64,000 bases of DNA. Origin: Nostoc favosum CHAB5714 (lineage in GTDB: Bacteria > Cyanobacteriota > Cyanobacteriia > Cyanobacteriales > Nostocaceae). Position numbers and translations under genes: made by a program. The stretch covers positions 24,061 to 88,060 of the forward strand of contig NZ_JAIVFQ010000018.1 of assembly GCF_020829495.1 (NCBI RefSeq), in the 5' to 3' direction. Below the pieces are notes generated by a model. That model did not search any database and had not been told where the DNA came from. It saw only the letters and a program-made list of their open reading frames with translations. Below are positions 45,377 to 54,406 of the stretch, in pieces (the stretch's first letter is position 1; every line of letters begins with the position of its first letter).

Positions 45377-45467
45377 CGGTTGACGGTTGACGGTTGACGG
45401 TTGACGGTTGACGGTCAACAGTCATCAGGTAAATGTACAAGTTAAATGCGTAACAGCTTATCTACTG
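45371..45467. repeat. STRR array (GGTTGAC heptamers) in a dispersed repeat
   Basis: About seven GGTTGAC units start in the last codons of the PEP-CTERM-like gene and run into GTCATCAGGTAAATGTACAA and TTAAATGCGTAACAGCTTA. The whole is the inverted copy of 36485-36592. Confidence 0.8.
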
Positions 45468-45528
45468 TGCATTATAGCTTTCTCTACAGCATCAAAAAAA
45501 CACACTGATTGCAACATTAATTAACATT

Positions 45529-45606
45529 AACTAGTTCCGTGGGTTTAAGTCCCCCGGTTCAATAAAAATTTTGTTTTGTGTTGGGGTTAAATCCCCATTA
45601 CAAAAC
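45529..45606. repeat. About 75-bp dispersed repeat, inverted copy of 7906-7983
   Basis: CTAGTTCCGTGGGTTTAAGT, CCCCCGGTTCAATAAAAA and GGGTTAAATCCCCATTAC. It is followed by ATTACGA heptamers (about 45640-45664), mirroring the arrangement at 7.8-8.0 kb. Confidence 0.75.
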
Positions 45607-45703
45607 AAAATTTACTGTCTTCGCAGCGGGGCGAAGCCCATTACGAATTACGAATTACGAATTATTTAAATCATCTTACTTTCTGCCTACCTCTAGATGG
45701 TGG

Positions 45704-46753
45704 TTAATTACTATCCCTTGTTGCCAATACTTTAGGTGGTTCAGGTTTCAGTAACCCATTCAACAGGGATGCGGGACGTTGAGTGTAAGGCCAAGCAAAA
45801 GCATGACGGAAAGCTGCATCCTGACAAGCTTGTAGTTGTGCAAAACTGATAATATTGTAAGTCAAGAGATTCTCATACTCAAATGGCAGACGCACATTGT
45901 GCAATCCAGCATTATCAGTACAGATAGCAATATCTACCCCAGCATCAAAACAACGGTCAAAAACTAATTTGAGTTGACGGATATCCTGCAATGTACCAGT
46001 TTTCAGGTAAGTTGTGGGGCAAACCTCTAAACACTGTCCGCGTCTAGCTACATCATTAAGTAACTCTGGATATAGTAGGGGAATTTGGATACCGTGACCG
46101 ATTCGCATGAGATAGGGTAACAGTTCAGGGTAACAGCCAGCAGTGGTTTCATATAGATGTCCGGTGGTGTTAACGCCCTGCGATCGCGCATAATCATATA
46201 AGCTAATCCATTCTTCTAAGCGATCAGCATAATAGCTATCACCCCCCGCTACATCTACTGCACAGACATACTGCTTATTTTGCGCCGCCAAATCAACAAT
46301 CGCCTTGTTCACCTCATAAGGTAGGCGCGTGTGCATACAGAGAATTTGGCTAGTAACAATCGGATATTCTGGCTGGTTGCTGGCAAGCCCTACTACTTGA
46401 ACGATTTCTGCCATCTTGTCAATTCTTTCGGATTGACTCAGATGCTCAGGTGTCCGCAAATAGGGAGTGTAACGCAGTTCCAGATAAGCCAAATTTTCAA
46501 AAATGTAAGCACCCCGCACTAAGCGATAGATAAAGTAAGGCAAAGTCTCAACAGTTTGCACACTTTCTACCAAGGTGTGTAATTCTAGATACTCATCCAG
46601 GGTGTTGCGTGGACGGGTGTAAAAATCCTCAAATTGTGAATAGTCAGCAAAGCGGGAAATCAACTCTGAAGAATGTCGCTCAAAATATCGCCATAGAACT
46701 CGTGGTACGACCGAGCCGCCTAGATGTCTATGTAATTCAGCATATAAAGCCAT
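45704..46753 (-). CDS. Adenosine deaminase family protein
   Basis: 349 aa from ATG 46753 (MALYAELHRHLGGSV), which matches the family N-terminus; the frame is open to ATG codons at 46780 and 46798. Zn ligands: HRHLGG (His-x-His), GHLYETTAG (His, Glu) and CTDNAG (Asp). The amidohydrolase TIM barrel is complete (RYTPYLRTPEHLS, VCAVDVAGGDSYY, RIGHGIQIPLL, LEVCPTTYLKTG). The motif CTDNAGLHN instead of CTDDP suggests a substrate different from free adenosine, as in other members of the superfamily. Monocistronic. Confidence 0.88.
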   Translation of the reverse strand: MALYAELHRHLGGSVVPRVLWRYFERHSSELISRFADYSQFEDFYTRPRNTLDEYLELHTLVESVQTVETLPYFIYRLVRGAYIFENLAYLELRYTPYLRTPEHLSQSERIDKMAEIVQVVGLASNQPEYPIVTSQILCMHTRLPYEVNKAIVDLAAQNKQYVCAVDVAGGDSYYADRLEEWISLYDYARSQGVNTTGHLYETTAGCYPELLPYLMRIGHGIQIPLLYPELLNDVARRGQCLEVCPTTYLKTGTLQDIRQLKLVFDRCFDAGVDIAICTDNAGLHNVRLPFEYENLLTYNIISFAQLQACQDAAFRHAFAWPYTQRPASLLNGLLKPEPPKVLATRDSN

Positions 46754-46865
46754 AGTGGTATTTTTATGTAAAAATTTCATTGATTGTAACAAAAACATAG
46801 AAGGAAAAAATCTGGACTCGAAAAAATTTAGCTCCAGAGAAATTGGAGCGCAGGTTTTCCACCAT

Positions 46866-46943
46866 CTGGATTTTTCAGATAAGGCTTCCGGCCTAGAGGC
46901 TGCGCGAAGGTCGGGATTTTATCCTTATTTTCTGAAAATCCAG
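46866..46943. repeat. Long imperfect hairpin upstream of the deaminase gene
   Basis: CTGGATTTTTCAGATAAGG (46866-46884) pairs with CCTTATTTTCTGAAAATCCAG (46923-46943). The 365-bp gap is otherwise empty; an open frame over it (46755-47087) has no protein-like character. Confidence 0.55.
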
Positions 46944-47118
46944 CATTTATATAGTGTTTTGAGCATAAATAAACTTGACATCATCAAGATTAAATTGATA
47001 GCATTGATATCCTTGATTTTTGTGTTACACTGGAAGAACATTGCTATTGTTGAGCAAGTGAAATATAGCAATATATTTTTCCTTTAACTAAGCAAATTCC
47101 TGGCAAGGTTGGTATTAA

Positions 47119-47328
47119 TTGAAAATTCAAGCGTTGGAAGTCAAGGCTGGCGATCGCATTATTGCTTACTGCAATAACAAAATGCAAACCTGCAAGGTAA
47201 AACGTATTTTAGATCCCGGTCAAGCTAATATCACATTATCAGTATTCACATCTGAGAATTATCGCGGTTGCTCAGTTTCATCTATAGTCCGCTTTCAGAG
47301 CAACGCCTTGGTTGATTTGGTAAGTTAA
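47119..47328 (+). CDS. Small conserved hypothetical protein (69 aa)
   Basis: The frame starts at TTG 47119, with AAGG about 12 bases upstream; no in-frame ATG fits. The product (IQALEVKAGDRIIAYCNNKM, QTCKVKRILDPGQANITLSV, then FTSENYRGCSVSSIVRFQSN) has the alternating beta-strand pattern of a small barrel and appears complete. I believe similar 69-residue proteins occur in other Nostocales, but I know no function. No operon partner. Confidence 0.6.
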   Translation: MKIQALEVKAGDRIIAYCNNKMQTCKVKRILDPGQANITLSVFTSENYRGCSVSSIVRFQSNALVDLVS

Positions 47329-47452
47329 AAATCAAGTAAACATTGAATCTCAAAAATATCTCTAGCTATTGTCCAGCCTCAAGCTGGATATAGTTATTTG
47401 AAAGGTGCGATGGCTGGGTTGGGCTACGCCTATGCACAAGACTTATCCGTTA

Positions 47453-47599
47453 TATCATGTTCGCTTGATTACTTATTAAACCCGAAGAACCCCACCCCGC
47501 CAAAGCTACGCTTCGTCTCCCCTCCCCGCTTGCGGGGAGGGGATTAAGGGGTGGGGTGCAATGACTGTGGAAATCATAACTAATTATGCGAACATGATA
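47453..47599. mobile_element. MITE, TATCATGTTCGC-TIR family (TTA target duplication)
   Basis: 147 bp. Ends TATCATGTTCGC and GCGAACATGATA, flanked by TTA on both sides (47450-47452, 47600-47602). The core is the GC-rich CCCCACCCCGCCAAAGCT hairpin. It is in the 480-bp gap between the 69-aa gene and the protease pseudogene, in reverse orientation to the copy at 29618. Confidence 0.88.
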
Positions 47600-47805
47600 T
47601 TAATTGTGGCTGGATGATTTTCTAGAAAAACGCCCTCACACTATAGCAGTGCAGGCGGAAATTTTTGAACCAACTGATATTATGTTCATGCGCCGCCAAT
47701 AAATGTGAGAACTAGGCACAAAGTGATTATAATTGTGCTTAGTTTCTAGTAGTTTGTCAAATTTAAATTGATGGATAAGCAAGTTCGTAGTAAGGACTTT
47801 AGTCC

Positions 47806-48729
47806 TTAATTCCCTTGCAACCACTCATCCAAGCGAGACATTTCCACCGCACGGTTCAACAGCAATCCATTCACCTCGTTTGAGCCGGAGTGGAGGGCTA
47901 AAATATAATACTTGCCGTTTATATTACTGATAATTGCACCTCCAGAAGCACCGTGATTAGTATCACAGTTGTGGTACAACAAATTATCCTGACGGCGTAA
48001 GATGCTGCATTCCAGGTGAACGCCAGCAGTCATACTTTCACCAGCAGCGAGGTTTTCGTATATCTTGGGGTTGGGGAAATCAGCAGAGTAGCCGACTAAG
48101 GCGAATTTTTTTGTATCTCCAACAAGAGTAGAAGATGGTAGGGATTTCCAGCCCAAATAACCATATTTTTTACCGATAGGCTTGTTGAGTTTCAAAATCG
48201 CCCAATCATTTGCGTAATCGCCTAAATCGCCATTTTTAAAGTCTGTGCCGTAATAAACATTAGTTGCATAAGCTACATCATTTTTACTTTTGACGACACC
48301 ATTAACTAAGTTTGGCAGAAATACCAACTCTTGACTAACTTTTCTGGTTTCCGGGTTAACGACACAGTGAGCATTTGTCAAAACAACGTCTTCAGCAATC
48401 AACGTTCCCGTGCAACTGTAACCGCCACCATCAGCACCTATCCCCTCGATTTTACCAATGGCTGACCAAGGGTAGTCTCTGCTAGTCATGGGAATACGGT
48501 CATCCTTTGAACCAATGATTACCCGTTCTCCGGGGAGTTCTTCCTTCTAATTTAGCACCGAAGGCTCCCCTTTTCCTTCTAGTTTAAATTCTCCGGGATT
48601 TTCAACCTTGGTAAAGCTGGGTGGGGTTTGTGGTTTGGCTGAGACTGAAGCCCAAATCCCCAAAATTCCTACCCCAATTGTTGCTACGCAGGGAAGAATA
48701 AATTGTCTGGATGTAAATATGCTTTTCAT
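47806..48729 (-). pseudogene. Trypsin-like serine protease gene broken by one stop codon
   Basis: Reading from ATG 48729, one frame of 308 codons has a single TAG at 48547-48549 (codon 61). Before it lies a signal peptide (FILPCVATIGVGILGIWASV) and a linker; after it the frame resumes (KEELPGERVIIGSKDDRIPM) into a complete V8/trypsin-like domain with catalytic His (VLTNAHCVV), Asp (DYANDWAILKL) and Ser (HGASGGAII). An ATG at 48489 could still make the protease domain without its export signal. Next gene upstream is a truncated TPR-CHAT gene. Confidence 0.85.
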
Positions 48730-48760
48730 GAAAAATCACTCCTGTAAATTTTGTCTCAAA

Positions 48761-48834
48761 GTAGGTTGGGTTGAACAAAGTGAAACCCAACATTTTCCGG
48801 GGCTTGTTGGGTTTCGTTCCTCAACCCAACCTAC
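48761..48834. repeat. GGTTGGG palindromic repeat at the CHAT gene end
   Basis: GTAGGTTGGGTTGA / TCAACCCAACCTAC arms with an inner GAAACCCAAC / GTTGGGTTTC pair. This is the interior of the CAATAC-family elements at 9392 and 24605, without their ends. It begins six bases beyond the stop codon of the truncated CHAT gene. Confidence 0.7.
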
Positions 48835-48839
48835 GATAT

Positions 48840-49823
48840 TCACTTATCAGCAACAGGTGCGAGGATAAGTTGACTCAGTTCATTAGCAGCTTGAGCCATT
48901 TCTTCTGGGGAAACTCCCAGCATCCCAGGATTTCTTAAGTTGTTGTATAAATTCTTGGCTGCTTTGTCTATCTTTTCACTTCCTGGGAGTTCATAGCTAT
49001 AGAGAGAGTCGGGTGTGACAGCCCAAAGATAGCTACGTTTTTCACCTAAAGAATATTGCAATAGCAGTGTGTCTTTATCTAGTTGTTGCTGAATTTCTTT
49101 GAGAGTCAGAGGTTGGGGATATATCAAATCGGCATATTCAGGGTTATTGGCGCGGATTTTTATCTGAAGTTCTCGCTGTTGTTTGAGTAAGTCTTGGATT
49201 TGTTGTTTGGTGTTGGTTAAAAGTTGTTCTGGGGTTTCTTTTTTAGTTGATAGTTCTGATAATAATTTTTCTTTAGCATTGATTTGCCATTGTAGACGGC
49301 GTTCTTCTGCTAAAAGTGTTGGGTCAATGCCTTTTTTGATGTCTATTTTAGCTTCGGTTAGTAATTCTATTAGAACACGGGCACGAGAGCGATCGCTAAC
49401 TTCCAGTGCCAAAGCATCGTATCCTTTTGATGGGTCTTTTTTGTGCAGTTCCATCAGCAGGTCGGTGTAGAACTTGTAGTAGTTTTGGACTGAGGCAAAG
49501 TAAGAAGCGCGTAGTTCTTTGTTAGCTATTTTGGTGCGTAAATCTTCAATGATTTCAATAGCTGCTTGAATATGTGTTTGGGCTTGTTGTAAATTACCCT
49601 GACTGCGTTCTAGGAAAGCCATGTTAAAGAGGGTGTTGGCTTCCCCTCCCTTGTCCCCCACTACACGGCGTATGGGTAAAGCTTGGTTGTAGTATTTGAG
49701 CGCTTCTTGCTTTTCCCCTAAATCGGAGTAGACTTTGCCAATGTTAAGAAGGGTGACGGCTTCCCAGCGTTTATCATCAACTTGTTGCCAAAGCTTCAGC
49801 GCTTCTTGCCATTTCCTAAGATA
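48840..49823 (-). pseudogene. TPR-CHAT protein remnant, truncated at both ends
   Basis: An open frame of about 327 codons with no good start. It has TPR-like sequence at its beginning ([40 protein letters not shown]), then the helical CHAT linker ([20 protein letters not shown]) and the beginning of a CHAT domain ([30 protein letters not shown]). It ends there (VADK stop), before the caspase-like catalytic His and Cys of CHAT proteases, next to a GGTTGGG repeat. The 5' end stops abruptly at about 49817 beside a toxin-antitoxin gene. A decayed gene; the intact type is an effector-like protease. Confidence 0.8.
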
Positions 49824-49847
49824 TTAAACAATTACTTTGGTTCATAT

Positions 49848-50051
49848 ATGAAAGCTGAAGAATATCCGTTTGTTCAGGAGTTAATTACGGATAAACAAGG
49901 TCAAGTTCTCAAAGTAGTCCTAGAGTTTAAGGCATATCAGCGCTTATTAGATGCGATTGAAGACGAAGGACTTTACCCTGCAATGCAAGCAGTTAAGGGC
50001 GAAACACCTTTAAGGAGGAATGAGGCTCTTGAGGAACTTGAACAACTATGA
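49848..50051 (+). CDS. Antitoxin-like protein of a RelBE/ParDE-type pair
   Basis: 67 aa from ATG 49848 (MKAEEYPFVQELITDKQGQV). The KVVLEFKAYQRLLDAIEDEGLYPAM region and acidic end (RRNEALEELEQL) look like a RelB/Phd-type antitoxin. Its stop overlaps the ATG of a RelE-like gene (ATGA), the typical pair layout. Because that toxin is truncated, this antitoxin may be an orphan. A longer frame starting at 49782 overlaps the CHAT remnant and is not used. Confidence 0.8.
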   Translation: MKAEEYPFVQELITDKQGQVLKVVLEFKAYQRLLDAIEDEGLYPAMQAVKGETPLRRNEALEELEQL

Positions 50052-50155
50052 ATTGCGAGTATATGCCTAGTTTTATCAAAGACCTTAAGGCGTTGAAAAG
50101 TACCCCGGTGTTCGAGTCTGTTAAATCTCTTGTGTTTGATGAGATTCCTAGCTAA
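50048..50155 (+). pseudogene. Truncated RelE-type toxin
   Basis: 35 codons only: MNCEYMPSFIKDLKALKSTP then VFESVKSLVFDEIPS and TAA. This is the N-terminal third of a RelE/ParE-type toxin (F.KDLKALK...I...I.EIP); the catalytic arginine and C-terminal strands (normally up to 85-90 aa) are missing. Downstream DNA is the TCATTGCG-type repeat at about 50175-50345, so the rest has been lost or displaced. Too short to be in usual gene lists. Confidence 0.75.
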
Positions 50156-50174
50156 GTGGTTACGCAAAATTATT

Positions 50175-50345
50175 TATGTCATTGCGTTCGCTCTTAGCGT
50201 TCCCGTTGGCGCAGCCTAAGAAGAGAAGGGTACGAAGTGAAGCAATCCAAAGCCGCAAGCGAATTGCTTCTCTACGAGACGCTCCGCGAACGTTTCGCAA
50301 CTCTTAGAGACGCACTCGCGTTCGCTCCACTCGCAATGACAAATG
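50175..50345. repeat. Dispersed palindromic repeat (TCATTGCG...CGCAATGACA)
   Basis: TGTCATTGCGTTCGCTCTTA at the left and CACTCGCAATGACA at the right are inverted ends, with GAAGCAATCCAAAGCC and GAATTGCTTC inside. A relative fills the element at 55321-55458. It starts about 20 bp after the truncated toxin. Confidence 0.65.
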
Positions 50346-50439
50346 TATATTTAATTTTGCACAACTACTTATTCCAGTCTGGATGAAATAAGTAATCTCA
50401 AAAAGTCGCGTCTATGATCTAGAATTTTCATCAAACAAC

Positions 50440-50940
50440 CTTAACCGAACCGTATTGAGAGTGGTATCAGAAGAGAAAGCCAATCATCGACGGCGATTAA
50501 AACACAATTAATAGCGTGAGGTGCGATCGCTCCCCGCTAAAATCACAATAAGTAAAAAAAGTCAAACAAAAATTATGTAGCTTGATCGCCGCAATGCTCA
50601 AGCGATAAGCAACAGAAAACTTAGGCTATTTTTTTCGATCTAAGAGCGATGTCTAGAACGGGCTACGCCTCAATACAGTTCAGTTAAACATTTCTTTCTT
50701 CTCTCGGTGTTCTCTGCGCCTCTGTGGTAGCCTGCGGCAAGCCCTCCGGCTTGGTGCAGTCGCTCATGGGGGAAACCCCCAAGACCGCGCTGCTTCACCG
50801 CTTTGCGTCTACGTTAAAAAAATTGACTTGTCTAATTGAGATGATCTTACCCTGACAAAGCGATGCCTACGGCAAGCAACTCTTGGAGACGCACTCGCGT
50901 TCGCTAACGCTGCACTAAGATCACCATTCAATTGATGGCT
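50440..50940. other. Non-coding region with CAATAC-family ends and GC-rich repeats
   Basis: CCTTAACCGAACCGTATTG (about 50440-50458) and CAATACAGTTCAGTTAAAC (about 50682-50700) are a right and a left end of the CAATAC family without their partners. The remaining sequence has CGGTGTTCTCTGCGCCTCTG and GCATGCCTACGGCAAGC-type dispersed repeats and no gene. Confidence 0.5.
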
Positions 50941-50944
50941 TTTG

Positions 50945-51256
50945 TTAATTCTTTTTCACATCACGAGCCATATTGAGAAAGTAGTCGTCAATTTTGGCAT
51001 TAGAACGACGGCGGGTAGTGGCGGAAATTTTAGGAGTGTTATCCTGATTCGTTTCACTTGGCTCTTTTGCAGAAGCTTGTTTTATACCTTGCTGCTGATC
51101 AGATTCCAAGAAATAACCAGAGCTATTGAATCCAAACAGGTTGCCAAAAAAACCAAAGAAATTTCCGAAAAAATTAGAAACACTTTGGAATAAAACACCA
51201 AACAAGCCTTGAATCCGAATGAACAAGTTCCGAACAGTTTGAGTTAGACGAAACAT
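50945..51256 (-). CDS. Conserved hypothetical protein with amphipathic N-terminus
   Basis: 103 aa. ATG 51256 has GAGGGT six to seven bases upstream. The N-terminus is rich in Phe/Gly/Asn (VLFQSVSNFFGNFFGFFGNL) and would form an amphipathic or membrane-surface helix; the rest is polar and disordered, ending in a basic RRRSNAKIDDYFLNMARDVK. I do not recognise a named family. It is divergent from the glycosidase-protease gene 270 bp away. Could be membrane-associated. Confidence 0.7.
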   Translation of the reverse strand: MFRLTQTVRNLFIRIQGLFGVLFQSVSNFFGNFFGFFGNLFGFNSSGYFLESDQQQGIKQASAKEPSETNQDNTPKISATTRRRSNAKIDDYFLNMARDVKKN

Positions 51257-51526
51257 AACAGCACCCTCTATGATTGCCTATTATCATTGTGACTTAATTT
51301 CAATAGGAGGAATGGTGCTATGCAAAAAATCTACCAGGCGTAGGCGTGAGAGCAGCGAGAATTTATTACAGGTTACATTTGAAACATTTATACTTGGCAC
51401 CACTAACCCGATAATTGCGTCAACTTTCTTGCAGCTAAATTACTGTATCAGTTTTCCTGGTGCAGCAATTTAACGTTGATATGGAATGATATATAACCAA
51501 TTAACCTCATTTAGTAAGCAGAAGTA

Positions 51527-53812
51527 ATGACAACTCAGTTCTGGGAAAAAACCATAGAAATTAATGCTACTCTAACTAACTTACTATTTACACCTGTGCA
51601 TAGAGGCTTACTCCTGTGTCGCAGCAAGCTACACAAAGCGTCTGGTATTGCCCCTAGTCGCCTCATTCATCAAGGTTGGTTGCTTTTAAGGAAGCGTCTG
51701 CTGCCATTATTATGTCTGATATCATTCGTTGCGGTATTACTACTCAACACTTTTGCCCCTACCATTGCCCAACTACCTCCTCAACCTCGTCAAGAAATTC
51801 GGGGGGTGTGGCTGAGTGGTAACGATTTTAGCGTTTTCCGAAATCGCTCAAAGGTGCTTGCAGCCATGAGCCAACTGCGGCAGTTAAACTTTAACACTGT
51901 TTATCCAGTAGTGTGGAACGATGGCTATACATATTACCCCAGCGCCATCATGCAAAAAAAGGGTATTCCCTTCTTCTTCAAGGGAACAGATGGACAAGAT
52001 GTGATTGCAGACATAATCAGCCAAGCCCGCAGAGAAGGGTTACTAGCAATACCTTGGTTTGAATTTGGTTTCATGGTTCCCCTAAGTTCGGAACTTGCAT
52101 CAGAGCATCCAGATTGGCTGACACAAAAGCCGGATGGGACTCAAACTTCAATTAGTGCTGCGGGTGAAGTAGCTTGGTTGAATCCGTTTCACCCGGAAGT
52201 GCAAAAGTTTATCACTGAACTCGTGATGGAAGTCATTACTCAATACGATGCTGATGGCGTTCAATTTGACGACCACATGAGTTTACCTGTAGATTTTGGT
52301 TACGATAAATACACAATTAGTCTATATACTCAAGAAACTGGCAATCCTCCCCCGCCCAATCCCCAAGCCCAAGCATGGATAAAATGGCGGGCAGATAAAA
52401 TCACTGCATTCATGGTAAACCTTCACCAAACCGTGAAAGCTAGAAAACCGAATGCCATCTTCTCAGTTTCTCCTAATTATTATGATTTCGCCTACAAGCT
52501 GCAACTGCAAGACTGGCTCAACTGGGTACGGTTGGGTATTGTCGATGAGTTAGTCATGCAAGTATACCGTAATGATTTAGAAAGTTTTATCGCTCAAATT
52601 AACCGCCCAGAAATTTTAGAAACACAAAAAGTCATCCCAACTGGTATCGGTATTATGGCAGGATTGCGAAATCGCCCAGTTTCCATGCCACAAATTCAAT
52701 CCCAGGTAGAAGCAGCGCAACAACGCGGTTTAGGTAGCGGCTTTTTCTACTACGAAAGCCTTTGGGATATCGCGCCTGAACCAGCAGCACAACGACAGTC
52801 AGCATTTGCGGCTCTTTTCCCAAATCCAGCGTTGCGCGACATCTCTCAAAATACACCCCGCAAGCCAACTTTTGATACCATATCCTTACCTTTATACACA
52901 AAACCTTCCCTCGGTCAACGGGTTCGCGGTTATTTTCTGGAAATGGCGATCGCAGGTGGTCAACCAAGACGTATCTTATTAGATACAGGTTCAGCAGGGC
53001 TGCGAGTTCCCAAAGAGTTTTTAGGTAATGCCCCTATCCGCAGAACCGGACAAAATATCAAGGAGGTATTAAGTGATGGTACTATCCTGGAGGGAGAATT
53101 AGTTTATACTAACATCCGGTTTGGTTTGCTTCCCGCCGCAGAACCCGTTCTGGTACAGATTGTTACTAGTCGCCAATGTACTGCCCAAAAGCCAAATTGT
53201 TCAGCAAAGAGTGGTGTGCCATTTTCTGGTATTATCGGTGTCAACTATTTTGAAAAGTCACTTCTCTATAATCCGTTAAGAAAATTACCAGGAAATCTGA
53301 GTAACGGATTTATCGTGATTGGAAATGGTGGTAGTAACAAGAATGGCAGTTTAATCCTCGGTTTGACTGCCAATAATCAAGCAGGTTTCAAAATGGCTGC
53401 TTGGAGTCAACAAAGCGAAATTAATGGTGTACCTGGTAATAGATGGGACTCTCGACTGAGCAAAGTTTGTTTAACTCTTGCTGGGAGTTCTGCTAAAAAT
53501 TCTTGTAATGGCACAACGATCGCTGATACTGGAACTATTAATGGTTTGACTGAATTCAAGTCAGCTTCCACAGCAGGTAAACTTAAACCAGGAGTGTTAC
53601 GTTCAGCAAATGCTCTAAAAATAGCAATTAATGGCATTTTTGATTATAGTGTGACACCAGGAACCCGCGACGGATTTAATCGCTGGAATTTGAGTATCTC
53701 ACCGCAAGCAGAACTTCCTATATTTGTAAATACTGGCATCGCATTTTTTGATAAATACGATGTACTTTTTGACCAAGTTAATGGAAGACAGGGTTTTCGC
53801 AGTCGGCGGTAA
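51527..53812 (+). CDS. Glycosidase (GHL10/DUF187) fused to a pepsin-like aspartic protease
   Basis: 761 aa. An N-terminal membrane anchor (about 58-80, LPLLCLISFVAVLLLNTFAP) is followed by a GHL10-type glycoside hydrolase TIM barrel (about 88-435): EIRGVWLSGNDFSVF, LNFNTVYPVVWNDGYTYYPS, IPWFEFGFM, ADGVQFDDHM and LVMQVYRND, with candidate acids Glu179, Asp248 and Asp249. After ALFPNPALRD (where related proteins end) a second domain (about 455-761) has two aspartic protease motifs: LLDTGSAGLRVP (Asp486) and TIADTGTING (Asp667), the bilobed pepsin pattern. Extracytoplasmic. The 3' MITE begins directly after the TAA stop. Confidence 0.88.
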   Translation: MTTQFWEKTIEINATLTNLLFTPVHRGLLLCRSKLHKASGIAPSRLIHQGWLLLRKRLLPLLCLISFVAVLLLNTFAPTIAQLPPQPRQEIRGVWLSGNDFSVFRNRSKVLAAMSQLRQLNFNTVYPVVWNDGYTYYPSAIMQKKGIPFFFKGTDGQDVIADIISQARREGLLAIPWFEFGFMVPLSSELASEHPDWLTQKPDGTQTSISAAGEVAWLNPFHPEVQKFITELVMEVITQYDADGVQFDDHMSLPVDFGYDKYTISLYTQETGNPPPPNPQAQAWIKWRADKITAFMVNLHQTVKARKPNAIFSVSPNYYDFAYKLQLQDWLNWVRLGIVDELVMQVYRNDLESFIAQINRPEILETQKVIPTGIGIMAGLRNRPVSMPQIQSQVEAAQQRGLGSGFFYYESLWDIAPEPAAQRQSAFAALFPNPALRDISQNTPRKPTFDTISLPLYTKPSLGQRVRGYFLEMAIAGGQPRRILLDTGSAGLRVPKEFLGNAPIRRTGQNIKEVLSDGTILEGELVYTNIRFGLLPAAEPVLVQIVTSRQCTAQKPNCSAKSGVPFSGIIGVNYFEKSLLYNPLRKLPGNLSNGFIVIGNGGSNKNGSLILGLTANNQAGFKMAAWSQQSEINGVPGNRWDSRLSKVCLTLAGSSAKNSCNGTTIADTGTINGLTEFKSASTAGKLKPGVLRSANALKIAINGIFDYSVTPGTRDGFNRWNLSISPQAELPIFVNTGIAFFDKYDVLFDQVNGRQGFRSRR

Positions 53813-54403
53813 TATTATGTCCGCATAGATAGTTATGCTAACCACGATCATTACACCCCACCCCTTAATCCCCTCCCCGCTTGCGGGGAGGGGAGACAAA
53901 GCACAGCTTTGGCGGGGTGGGGTTCTTCGGGTTTAATAAGTAATCAAGCGGACATGATATAATATTATGTCCGCATAGATAGTTATGCTAACCACGATCA
54001 TTACACCCCACCCCCAACCCCTCCCCGCAAGCGGGGAGGGGAGACAAAGCATAGCTTTGGCGGGGTGGGGTTCTTCGGGTTTAATAAGTAATCAAGCGGA
54101 CATGATATAATATTATGTCCGCATAGATAGTTATGCTAACCACGATCATTACACCCCACCCCCAACCCCTCCCCGCAAGCGGGGAGGGGAGACAAAGCAT
54201 AGCTTTGGCGGGGTGGGGTTCTTAGCGTTTAATAAGTAATCAAGCGGACATCATATAATATTATGTCCGCATAGATAGTTATGCTAACCACGATCATTAC
54301 ACCCCACCCCCAACCCCTCCCCGCAAGCGGGGAGGGGAGACAAAGCATAGCTTTGGCGGGGTGGGGTTCTTAGCGTTTAATAAGTAATCAAGCGGACATC
54401 ATA
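53813..54403. mobile_element. Four tandem MITE copies separated by TAA
   Basis: Copies 53813-53959 (147 bp), 53963-54107, 54111-54255 and 54259-54403 (145 bp each) are head-to-tail, each preceded by TAA. The first TAA (53810-53812) is the stop codon of the glycosidase-protease gene, and TAA (54404-54406) follows the last. Copy 1 has CCCCTTAATCCCC like dispersed copies. Copies 2-4 have CCCCCAACCCC. Copies 3-4 share TTCTTAGCG and a CATCATA end. The order of shared changes shows stepwise duplication. Confidence 0.92.
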
Positions 54404-54406
54404 TAA

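Noticed and set aside
46755..47087. 110-aa protein overlapping the deaminase start
   Set aside because: Covers a long hairpin repeat, has no family resemblance and a composition unlike neighbouring genes.
44954..48549. Programmed stop-codon read-through or alternative code
   Set aside because: The three single-stop genes use TGA, TAA and TAG respectively, with no shared context and no recoding structures; decay or error is simpler.
49782..50051. 89-aa form of the antitoxin
   Set aside because: The extra N-terminus overlaps the antisense CHAT remnant; the ATG at 49848 gives the family-like start.
51270..51473. 67-aa protein upstream of the glycosidase-protease gene
   Set aside because: No ribosome binding site, no conserved motif, cysteine- and arginine-rich random composition.
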